A DNA stretch of 64,000 nucleotides from Ampelocalamus luodianensis. Lineage: Eukaryota; Streptophyta; Magnoliopsida; Poales; Poaceae. The notes under the pieces are model-generated. The model made no database searches. It was not told the origin of the DNA and was given only the letters and a program-made list of their open reading frames with translations. Numbering within the stretch: the first letter of the stretch is position 1; every line of letters starts with the position of its first letter. The translations under genes were made by a program, and so were the position numbers. The stretch covers positions 7,946,001 through 8,010,000 of the forward strand of contig CM070639.1 in the NCBI GenBank assembly GCA_036346255.1, read 5' to 3'. Positions 12,080-22,600 of the stretch are shown here, piece by piece.

Positions 12080-14690
12080 GAGACAGTTTGATGCTCAGTG
12101 AGAGACGCGGTTACAAGTAGACGTCAGAGCGACGAGTAGACACGGCGCGCGGGCGCATCTCGGGCTTGCACTTCCACTCACGCCTGGGGTGGGACCCACT
12201 GTGTCTGGGGCCCGGACGTCAGTGGGTCCTTGCTCAGGTCAGCTGCCCGCTGCGATGACATCAGCTAATCGATGGCGTGGGAGGCCACCGCGTAGGGTTG
12301 TATGTTTTCCTAGAGGAACGCGTAGGCTCTTGCCGTGCTGTGCACTGTGAACGAGTAGAGGAACGAGCATAGCTCGCGTGGCGAGCGTGCTGCTCATCCG
12401 TGTTCGGCATCGAACTCGCGTGTCTCACCAATATCTCGCGGAGTAGTTTCGGTTTGAAATAGTACAAACACATGTAGATATATTCGGTAGTCAAATCGTA
12501 TGCTTGTGTTCGTGTTCTGTAAGATGTAGAACTCTGCTCTAGATTAGATGTGTGTTAAATATACACTCACATGTATAAGTGGGCGTGCTTGTGATGTACA
12601 TGTGCACGTGAGTACATGTTTGCATCCTGGCTGTACTTTTAGAAGAAAAAAAAAACGGGGATCTTCTACCGTGCTTATTGCTTGACTCGTGTCAGGGTCC
12701 TCTACGGATGCGAAGCAATCGGCATGCGTAGGAATTTTCTTTTCTTGACAAGTGAGAACGTGTAGGATGGCCATGACAAGTGAGAACGTGTAGGATGGCT
12801 GTGTATCTTTCTTTCTCAAAAGATGTCTAAGATTTATAGTTAGAGATATGGGGTTGAAGACAAAGGGGAAAAAAGATTCACTTGGTTGTGTTATGAATGG
12901 TTGTTTTGGAAGGAACAACTAAGATAAGAGGGAGGACATCTGTTATATGGTCGAACTGGATGGAGCGAGTAGTCATTGTCATCATCGCCGTCACTGCTGA
13001 TGAGATCACTGACGGCCCTCAACCTCCTTCCCTACCTTGATCGATGGCCCAACGCTCATAATGCTACTGCTGACATTGTCATGGATTGCCGAACTACCAT
13101 CGCTGCCGCTACCGCCCGAAACCTAACTCAATTGCCAGCCGTCGTGACCCATAACCTAACGTAGGGATCCTCACCGCAGCAGTGCAGCACCACGTGAGAT
13201 CTAAGGTGTGTTGGGGGCAAGAAAACACTACCGATAAGAAAAAAAATTCGGAGTGCAACGATACAATCGGTTTTCGTCGGTAACCGAAAATTTCAGTGAA
13301 ATTTTGGACAAAAATTTTGAATTGAAATTTGAATTTTTCAGATGCAAAGACGAAATGTATCTAAATTTTGAATTGAAATTTGAATTTGGATGAAAATTAA
13401 ATAAATCCAAAATTTTGATGACATCAGTTTGATGCTCGGCGACGAGTAGACACGGCGCGCGGGCGCATCTCGGGAAGCGCACTAGAGACAGTTTGATGCT
13501 CAATGGAGAGACGCGGTTGCAAGTAGACGTCAGAGCGACGAGTAGACACGGCGCGCGGGCGCATCTCGGGCCTGCACTTCCACTCATGTCAGTGGGGGTC
13601 CTTGCTGAGGTCAGCTGCCCCGCTGCGATGGCATCAGTTAATCCATGGCGTGGGAGGCAAAACGCGTAGGCTTCTATGTTTTCCTAGAGGAATGCGTAGG
13701 CTCCTTGCCGTGCTGTGAACTGTGAAGAGTAGAGGAGCGATCGCTCGGCAAGCGTCGCCGTTGAGCGAGCTGCTCATCCGTGTTCGAACTCGCTTCTCCC
13801 ACCGATAATTTATCTTGAAGTGGTTGGAATAGTACGTACATGCACATGTGGCTGTATTCAGCAGTTAAAACATGTGCTCATACTCCGTAAGATATAGACC
13901 TCCGTTTTAGGTTAGACATGTGTTAAGAATATACCTACATGCGTGTGCGTGGTCCTGCCTGTGCTCTTAGAAAAAAACTGTGACGAGTATCTTCTACACC
14001 GCTTACTGCTCGACTCATGTCTCACGCTCTGCGAGGGTCCTCTACTCTACGGTTGCGAAGCAATCGGCATGCGTAGGAATTTTCTTTTCCTGACAAGTGA
14101 GAACGTGTAGGATGGTTGTGCATATTTCTTTCTCAAAAGATGTCTGAGATTTATAGTTAGAGTTATGGGGTGGGAGAAAAGGGGAAAAAGATTCACTTGG
14201 TTGTGTTATGAATGTTGGTTTTGGTACGGACAACTAAGATAAGAGGGAGGACATATGTTATATGGTCGAACTGGATGGAGCGAGTAGTCATTGTTGTCAT
14301 CGCCGTCACTGTTGATGAGATCACTGCCGGCCCTCAACCTCCTTCTCTACCTTGATCGATGGCCCAATGCTCATAATGCTACTGCTGACACTGTGATGGT
14401 TTGCCGAACTACCCTCGCTGCCGCTGCCGCCCAAAACCTAACTCAATTGCCAGCCGTTGTAAACCATAACCTAACGTAGGGACCCTCACCGCAGCACCAC
14501 GTGAGATCTAAGGTGTGTTGGGGGCAAGGAAAACACTACCGATAAGAAAACTTTATCTGAGGACAGCGATACAATCGGTTTTCGCCGGTAACCAGAAATT
14601 TCGGTGAAATTTTGGACAAAAATTTTGAATTGAAATTTGAATTTTTCAGATGCACAGACAAAATTTATCTAAATTAAATAAATCCAAATT
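12080..14690. repeat. Diverged tandem duplication of about 1.3-1.4 kb
   Basis: Copy 1 runs from about 12080 to 13420 and copy 2 from about 13486 to 14690, in the same orientation. Shared landmarks include agtttgatgctca, cgcgggcgcatctcggg, tgacaagtgagaacgtgtag and ctcaacctcctt. The offset falls from about 1406 to 1315 across the unit, showing several indels. Copy 1 has its own local duplication of tgacaagtgagaacgtgtag (near 12747-12798). A short third fragment of the left end sits at about 13425-13475. The right part of each copy contains ccgataagaaaa and cggtaacc text like the hAT MITE at 21556. No supported gene lies inside. Confidence 0.75.
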
Positions 14691-15774
14691 TTTTTGCCTG
14701 GTATAAAAATTTATCGGACCCCACCGATAACACCGGTAACCGGCGGTTACCGGCGAAATTTCGACGATAGAGTTTTCACTTACTTGGGGGTGGATGGGAG
14801 TTTGAACTCTGATAGGGTAGGAGTCAGCAAAGATCGCTGCTCCACCATCAATTTGCTGTCGTCCTCTGCTTCCTTGCATGCGGAATGTCAGTCTACAAGA
14901 CAACGGATCTATCTGATGGTAAATTGCGATCAGAGACTAAATCCAACGGCGTGCAAGGGTGCCAGTTGGTTTGGCTTCCTGTAGGCGTGCTTAGATTGCT
15001 TGTCTACAGAAAAAGATCTAAATCTCTATAATATCTCGTTTAATTAAAAGTAATAGAAATGAATTTTAGAGAGGAAAAGGAGGGAAGTAGGCTACCGGCT
15101 CAAAGCCCAAACCGAGTCCAAAGTGCTGGCTCAAGCCCAAACCAAGTCCACTTTGGACTCGAGGGGTGAACTCCTTGCCCTAGCAACCCTGCCTTGTCGC
15201 CTCCTTTGCCTCTTGTTGCCAGGCTGTGGCCTAGCCCTAGCGTAGCAGGTCTTGCTGCCGCCTCCCTACCGTGCCGTGGGCTGCGCTACTTGCTGCTACT
15301 GCCGGCTAGAGGGCAACAAGGAAGAAGACTGGCAAAGAAGAGCAGGGAGGAAGACATGGATGAGAACGAAGAGAAGAGTAAGAACTAGGGTTTCATGATC
15401 CAACCCCGATCGTCGTCTGATTTTAAAAGGTAAAGATCTGGAAATCCTTTCATGCTATTAGATTGATGTTTAATCGAAGGATATATCGCGAAAATTGGTA
15501 GATTGGTGATGCCCTCTTTCGTTTAGTTGTATTGCAGAACCTTGTGAGGGCGTTTTGGGTATCTAAGTCCTATTTTGTGACTTGTCCATGTTAGGAAAAT
15601 TGTAGATAATTGTCTAAGCTTTCCATAGAGTACAATATCACTTGACTTGGTTAAGCTATTGAGAAGTTATGGCTTCTAGAGTGCTGCTGTCTAGAATTCC
15701 ATCACCGTTAACAACAGTCGTGTAGATTGCTTTATTACGTGCAATAGATGGTCAGATTAAATTATGGTCATGAC

Positions 15775-16036
15775 TAGACCTGTTCAAACGCTGGGCTAGG
15801 CCGGTCCTGAAAAGCCCGATCTTGAACAGGCACGCCTGAGCCCAGCCCGAAAAATACATTTTTCATTTAAAAATATTATTTTAAGGCTTTTTTGGAATAA
15901 AAATTAATATTTAATTCATTTTGAGAATAAAAATAGCTTTTTTATTATTTTAATTACATTTCATTGGGCTTTCGGGTGCGAAATTCAAGTCATGAGCCTG
16001 GCCCAGACCAGGTCGGGCCACCCGTGAATAGGTCTA
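15775..16036. mobile_element. hAT-like MITE nested in LTR-like sequence
   Basis: Ends TAGACCTGTTCA and (reverse complement) TAGACCTATTCA form terminal inverted repeats. The subterminal regions carry inverted gggctagg / agcccag blocks around an AT-rich centre. Flanks gtcatgac (15767-15774) and gtcataag (16037-16044) match at 6 of 8 positions, compatible with a decayed 8-bp hAT target duplication. Length 262 bp, no coding capacity. Confidence 0.6.
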
Positions 16037-16574
16037 GTCATAAGTCATAACCAAGTTCAATTAGATAATTCTTCATAGTTTTTAAAAGTGGTATGGTTTG
16101 CTATTAGACATAAATTGTGAATTTTGTTGTTCTGTAATATTCTAGATTGACCTTCAGGGTTAAAAATGAGGATTTAGATGATGTAAACAAATAATTTGCA
16201 TAACTAGAAAAGTGTAAATTTTTTTGTGTAGATTCCATAAAATATAGAGTTTACTATTTTGGGGTTCCAGGAGTAAAATTTATGAATGTTTGATTACCGA
16301 GACAACAGGTGGGTTATCTGATGAAGAGGGGTTAATTGTGTCGAGTTTGTCTATAGGAGCGATGTTGAATTATGTTATGTGAATATACTGTTGTTGCATG
16401 TTTTTGAGGTGATTATTGGTTTTGTCCAGGGAGTGTTGCTTTGAGTTCAGTGCTGCCTTTGTATCGTTTCGATTTCCATGGCTGAAAGACAAGTGCACGG
16501 TAGATCGGTAGACATCGATTTATTTGCCACTTGTCTTTACAATAAATTTGTCATGACATTTATTTGTGCTAAAT

Positions 16575-16690
16575 GTCATGATAACGATGATGACATGATA
16601 ATGATGATGGTACGGTAACGATGATGATATGACCATGGTGATGACATGATAATGATGATATTGGATCATGTTGATGGATAATGAAAAAGA
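16575..16690. repeat. Imperfect GATGAT / ATGACATGATAATG repeat
   Basis: Short units such as gatgatgacatgataatgat recur with variation, giving a degenerate purine-biased simple repeat inside the LTR-like block. No coding frame is supported. Confidence 0.6.
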
Positions 16691-17827
16691 TGTTGCATCA
16701 TTTGCATTAATCATGACAGGATTATACGAGCTAGGTTGGTGAGGAAGTCATGTAACTATTTTAGTGAGGTTGGTGAGTAATATTACATAACTAGTCTGGA
16801 GAGCTCTAGATAAAATCCTACAGATGTAGGGACTCAATGGGATTGGAGGATGAGTGACTCACCGACGGGTGATCACTCCACTATACCGGTATCAGCTGAT
16901 AGAGTTGTACGTGAACATGGCGCATAATCATGCATTGCATACATGAAAAGATGATAATGTTAAATGAATACATGAAAGATGATAATGTTACTTGAGAATG
17001 TGAATAATGATAATAATGATTTAATTGAATGATAAGCTGTTTGTTTATTGTTCTATTATGTAAGCTGAGTCATGAACTCACCCTTGCTTTGTTGTTGTGT
17101 TTAGGTGATCAATGAAGGCGACATGTATGGGATGGAGTAGCACATGTGAATCACATGCTATCAATCACACATACATATTTACTCAGTTGCTTTCAGCAAA
17201 TAAAGAGACATGATACTTTCATTTAGAATAGATTAGTAGAGTTGGTTATCATTAGCAATGATTGGAACTTGGTTTATTTAATTATGGTTTGATTGTTATT
17301 TTGTTGCTAACCAATGTTCTAGGGCGCATGGTTCCAGGCGTTTCTTGGGTGCGAGTATCCCGGGCGCTTTTTAGACGCGTGTGACCTGAGTGTTCTTGGG
17401 CGTGTGGTTTCAAGTTGTGAAAGTTGATCCTTTATGCATTTATAATGTTATGTTTGTTGATAGGCGACCTGTGATGAGGTTTTTATTCCATACTTGTGTT
17501 GTTGGAATTATTGATAGATATGATTTGAATTGTTAGTTAGAATGATTTAGGTGATATTCTAGACTCAATGTTGGGTCAGAGTGTTACAATTGACACAGTA
17601 GCAAAGATGTGCAATTTGATAAACCAAAATAAGATGTTAGTACAGTACGCTTTTAACCCCTCCCGTGAATAGGAAGTGTAGAACATTCGGTCAGAGTAGA
17701 TGCTAAATTTCCTCCTAGAAGAATCATAAATCCAAGTAAACCCATTTGAATTGAAATCCAGCATATGACCTGACACATAATAAGATAATTCCATGTAGGC
17801 AGATAAGATGTTGTACGATGAAACTTT

Positions 17828-17936
17828 GGGTATGTTTGGTTTCTTGGCTAGGCAAGTGAACCAAACATGCTTTCTTGTGCACTAACCTTGCTAGGCAAGG
17901 GCTAAACAAGGATGGACAAGGAAACAAAACATGCTC
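17828..17936. mobile_element. Small MITE-like element
   Basis: Ends GGGTATGTTTGGTTTC and (reverse complement) GAGCATGTTTTGTTTC are imperfect inverted repeats around a 109-bp body that also contains internal gctaggcaag copies. No clear target duplication was found, so the family is not assigned. Confidence 0.35.
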
Positions 17937-18107
17937 TTGGTCGCGAGCAATATCTTTCTGAAGAAGGCTTCTAATTAAAAAATTATCTCCGCTGCGCACC
18001 CCCAGCTATAGTGTTGTAGTCAACTCTTCCCAAATTTGCACATCGTCTAATCTCCGCCATGCACACACCCAGCCAGAGTGCTCTGGACAACTCTTCCCTA
18101 AATCTTG

Positions 18108-18310
18108 AGGGAACGAGCGGGTGCTCGGCTGGTTGGTGGTGTAAGGTGGAGCCTTGGGCTCGGCGTCTAGCCCATGCATATTCGAGCCCTTGGGCTCAGT
18201 ATGCATGTTCTCACAGGGTTTTCTTTGAGGCTGAGCAGGGGCTCAGTTGGAAGGTGATTTTCTTCTTTAATGTGAGTTGGATGAAGTAAAATCTCGGATA
18301 TCAAAAAAAA
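18108..18310 (+). mobile_element. SINE-like retroposon with a 19-bp target duplication
   Basis: The 203-bp body is flanked by perfect direct repeats AACTCTTCCCTAAATCTTG at 18089-18107 and 18311-18329. It ends in an A-run directly before the right repeat, as expected for target-primed insertion. The 5' part has possible tRNA-type promoter boxes: gctcggctggttgg (A-box-like) and ttcgagccc (B-box-like). Long duplication plus A-tail strongly supports a retroposon. The tRNA origin is an inference from the boxes, and the family is not identified. Confidence 0.75.
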
Positions 18311-18329
18311 AACTCTTCCCTAAATCTTG

Positions 18330-19631
18330 GATTCCTAGAGGCTCTTCTTCTTTATATTCACTACAAGAGAGAAGAAAACCAAGATCGACATAATCTGCGT
18401 GCTCCCTGTAGGCCCATGAGTTGGGACGAATTCCCATGAAGAATTGAAGGTGATCAGCTGTGTATATATAAGCTGTGCAAAAGACACACATCAAATAATA
18501 TATGTTGACATTAATTGGTTGGGAGTTGGTATCTGACAACAGTGTTTCCTAATCACAACTAGTAGTATATACATTCACAAATGCTAAGCACACGTTTTGG
18601 AGCATCCATTTATTCTAGGTTAATCAGACGGGGAGACTGTTCAACCTTTGAGAAGTTGCATGGATAAGCGGAAGAGACTACAGGTTAATTTCTACAGATG
18701 CTTCCAAGTGACAGCACACTAACGTATGCGATCTTACTTCTGATGCCACTCGTTTTTGAGTCTCCTCGAGATAAGAAGCTTGCAAACTATCTGACTTTGT
18801 TTGCCATTTGCGCGTAAAACCATAATAACTTATCTGTTTACGCGTTTGGAACTTGGAAGTGCAAGACTGGCTATGGGTAGAAGACTAGACCTCAAGTCTT
18901 CTCCTGCATGTTCGTTGCTAGTTAGCTAGCTAACTGGTCTCTAGATTGATATTTCCAGTTTGATTTTAATATTTCAAGTTGAGTTTACACCTAAAGGGCT
19001 GAACGAAATGTGATATTGTTTCCTTCTACAAAAAAGAAACGTAATATTGTTTCTTGAAATGCATGGCTTGAAATTTCATCGATTTTATTGTCATACGTTC
19101 ACCTTGAATAGATGAACCAAATTATTCAAGGGGAAGTTGATTTCAAATGATGAGCACCCTGACTCATGGAATTAGCAGTTTGCACTATCATTGCAACAAC
19201 TAAAGTTATGTGCAGGATGGATGGTGGAACACATTTCAGCACAATATTTGATCAAACCAAGTTGCGCAACATGCTAAACTATGCCCTTTCCAGTAATATG
19301 CACACAACACAAGCACATGATCAAATGGAAGGTTTGAAGATAAAAGAGGATTCATTTCGGCAGTCTTTTGGGCTCCCAATATACATACAATCAGGGCTCC
19401 CATGACAACTCAGGTACTCATGATATTACCAGACTATACATATACTCTTATTGCGATACTAAGGAGCATTCATATTCACAAATTCATCCTTCTCATCATC
19501 CTAGAACAATGTTGCCATCTTCTGATGGCAAATCAGCTAGTCACGACAGCAGCAGTAGCAGCAACTTGTGATTGCTATGACACTGTTCAGTGGAAGCAAG
19601 AGCTGCCATCTCAATCAATTTTTGGAATGAG
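18330..19631. other. Stretch downstream of Di19, no separate gene seen
   Basis: This lies past the Di19 stop codon on its 3' side, so the high-coordinate end is probably Di19 3' UTR. The rest is AT-rich without recognised elements or coding frames. Confidence 0.4.
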
Positions 19632-22600
19632 TCACAAAACGTCATCAAACATCAGGGACAACACCAGCCCCTGCACAAATTGGCTCCTCCTAGTTCTCTC
19701 CTCCTTAACCTCAGGGAGCAAAGGCTCATCAGCACTGGCAAAGAACACACCAAAGTCAGTGCATCATCATGACGACATAGGTTCAACCATTGGTAAAAAG
19801 GAAATCTGTTCATATGATATAACTATTTATCAGACATGTTCCATATAGGACACCAATAGCCTTCTTAAAGTGAATGATTTCATGAACTTTCCTCACTGAT
19901 AGATTTTGAAATCACTGACTATGAATTATGAAGCAATTACATACAATTACATATTGAAATTGACACCAAACCCTTGGTGTACAATGATACGAGTGAAGGA
20001 AGCATGTAGATTGTGAACAAATTTTCATTACCTTTCTGCTGCTTTCTGCTCTAACGAATCACTTCTCTCGTCCGTTTCATCCAAGAACTCTTGCTGTGCA
20101 TCCTTTGGCGAATCTACTTCAATGAAGTTACTAACAAAAGAGGAGAGTAGAGGATCAGGCACTGTGTTGAGTGAGGCAGTACGTGAGGATCCACCATAAC
20201 GGGGCTGCAGGTTCCTCGCATTCTTTTTTAATATGGCAAGCGATGAAGAATGTGATCCAGATGAAACTCGCCGGTTTCTCCACCTACCCTGCACATAGAT
20301 TTTAGTTAAGGATGTCAAACAAAATATGTAATGATCTGGTTTCCTGAATTGTCAATCATGATTGAATGATTGATCAATAACAACCATCTATTGCATACAG
20401 TTTCAGATATATATTATTGGAAGTAATTGACTGATGAATAATAACAACCATCTATTGCATACAGTTTCAGATATATATATTATTGGAATTAATTGACTGA
20501 TGAATAATTATGCCCGTTGAAAGTAATGGTACCTTGAAGAAACCGGGGTGCAGCGAGGTGATGTGCCCAACCAAGTCCATCCCAACCCTATCTATGCAAA
20601 TTGGACATACCTGAAATAACAAAGCAAAAAAGAGTAATCAGCCAAAAACAATGTAGCAACTTGTGATATAGTTTCCAAAAGAAAAAAGGCATTTCTAATC
20701 CTGGCCCTATACAACAACAAATAGATTAACTGCAAAAATGTGAAGCGCTTGACTTATTTTCCTAAAACTTCTGCTTGAAAGAGCAAGAAAAGGGGTCATG
20801 TCATTTTTCACCAAAGTTTCAAGTATTTGCGTAACACAGATTTAAAGTACGAGATGACTTAAGCTCTGTAGCAAAATCACATGCTCAACCTTAACACAAG
20901 CTTCAACTACAAATAACTTGTGATGTTGTAGGTTCACAATCATTATCATGGGTCGAGGATTTCAACATATAGTAAACCGCATACAGGGTCCACACATTGT
21001 CTCTTCTATCTCTCTACCTAGTCCTCAATTCCTCATGCCATCCTCGTGACAACATCACCTTCCCACATGCCCTTTACTTCTATTGCAACTGAGCAGGGCC
21101 TGGTTGTCAGAGTAAATTTTATTTAATTATGTAACATGAACCATTCATATGCATGGCACTATTTCCATAGTTATTGTAACTGGTTCAATGGTCCAACCGA
21201 CGGTCCATCGGTTAGACAGGTGGTTCGAAGGTACTATTATTTAAATATTTCTAAGTCAAATTTATTCTGTAAATATATATGTACTAAAATGTAGGTTAGT
21301 ATCATATGTACTACCTACCCTTGCAAAGAAACAAGCTAGGAAAGCTGGCAAGTCCCTTGCGTGTGGAGCAGAAGGTTGGGTTCGCTCCCTGACCTTCGCA
21401 TCCAAATAAAATATAGCATTTAACACCCCCACCCACCAAAAAAAAATTCAGACCACTGGATGCTTCAATGAGTAGCAAATATTGTGTTGTCACAAGCTGA
21501 ATCAATGGGAATAGCTTCCACAAACATCCACAGGAAGAAACAGATTGCTCCCTAGCAGGGATCAAAAACCCCGGGGGAAATCCCGGTCGCTGGCCAGAAA
21601 AAAAAAACGGCCGGTAACCGGATTTTCCGGAAAAAATCCGGACAGAATTTGATTGAATTTGCTTAAAAACCATCCAAAATTCAAAATTTGACTTTGCAAA
21701 ATCCGGAAAAACCGGCTGGTTTAGGGTTTCCTGGTACCCACCGGTAAATCCGGTTACCGCCGGTAACCGGCCGGTTTTTTGAACCCTGCTCCCTAGTAAT
21801 AGGAATCGCATACATACGATAGAAATTGAAAAAAAAAAGGTCTGAAGCTCAACATAAGTGGTACATCAAATCAGTGAACAATTGATGGAAGAACCAAATG
21901 AAGATAAGGATGAGATTCAAGTAAACATTTCTTACCTCACGACTTGCAAGGAAAGAGAAAAAAAAACACAACTCTTATCCACACTAAGATCAATTACATA
22001 TGGAATACAGAAGAAATCTTGACAATCACTAAATCAGCATTTGCAGCCAAAGGAACACAACTATAGCAATACTATTGCAGTTCCAATGCCCTAACGCCAT
22101 GCTACAAGACCAAACACACACTATCAATGCAACAAGCCTACAAGGCTACAACTAAGATAGTGGTGCCAGTGCCACTATAGCACATAGCAGAAATAGCGGA
22201 AGCTACACATCAGGCTAGATAATTAGTTGGGCAAGACATAATTGGGCTGTTAGCCCAGCATGGGTTAACCTGAGAATCCCAAAATTGTTAGAATCAAGCC
22301 CAAAAGTGTAAAAAAATTGACTCCTCAACCCTCAAAATCCACTTATTCAAACTACTGTCCAAAACTCGACAATGCAACCATTCAAACTACACACAGCACC
22401 TTCACCGCTTTGTACATGGTAGAATTGTGACATTTGGTCTGGATATTGTCCACTGTTAAGTAAGAAATGTTGTCCAAAACCCCACTACTGTCGAGAGCAT
22501 CCAACATTTTGTGCAATTGGATTTTAAGTTGACGATATGCAATATTGTAAACCTGTGATTCTGAGTCGAACATGGCTCTGTTGCATCATTTATTAGTTTG

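Larger units (their letters stand above)
15000..17588. mobile_element. LTR-like retrotransposon sequence (solo LTR or fragment)
   Basis: The block ends gggtcagagtgttaca at 17588, typical of a Ty3/gypsy LTR edge, and contains a GC-rich leader-like part at 15180-15410. No primer site, polypurine tract or pol coding sequence adjoins it. The left boundary is unclear, and the candidate duplication (attga) is too short to be convincing. A MITE is nested inside at 15775-16036. Confidence 0.35.

Noticed and set aside
12976..14479. Two similar 62-codon open frames (12976-13164 and 14291-14479), one per tandem copy
   Set aside because: Both begin at TTG, not ATG, and the similarity is explained by the DNA duplication. 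No domain or splice context supports coding.
15471..17593. Possible solo LTR bounded by attga (before 15471 and after 17588)
   Set aside because: A 5-bp match plus TG is expected by chance in a stretch this long, and the supposed start resembles no LTR terminus.
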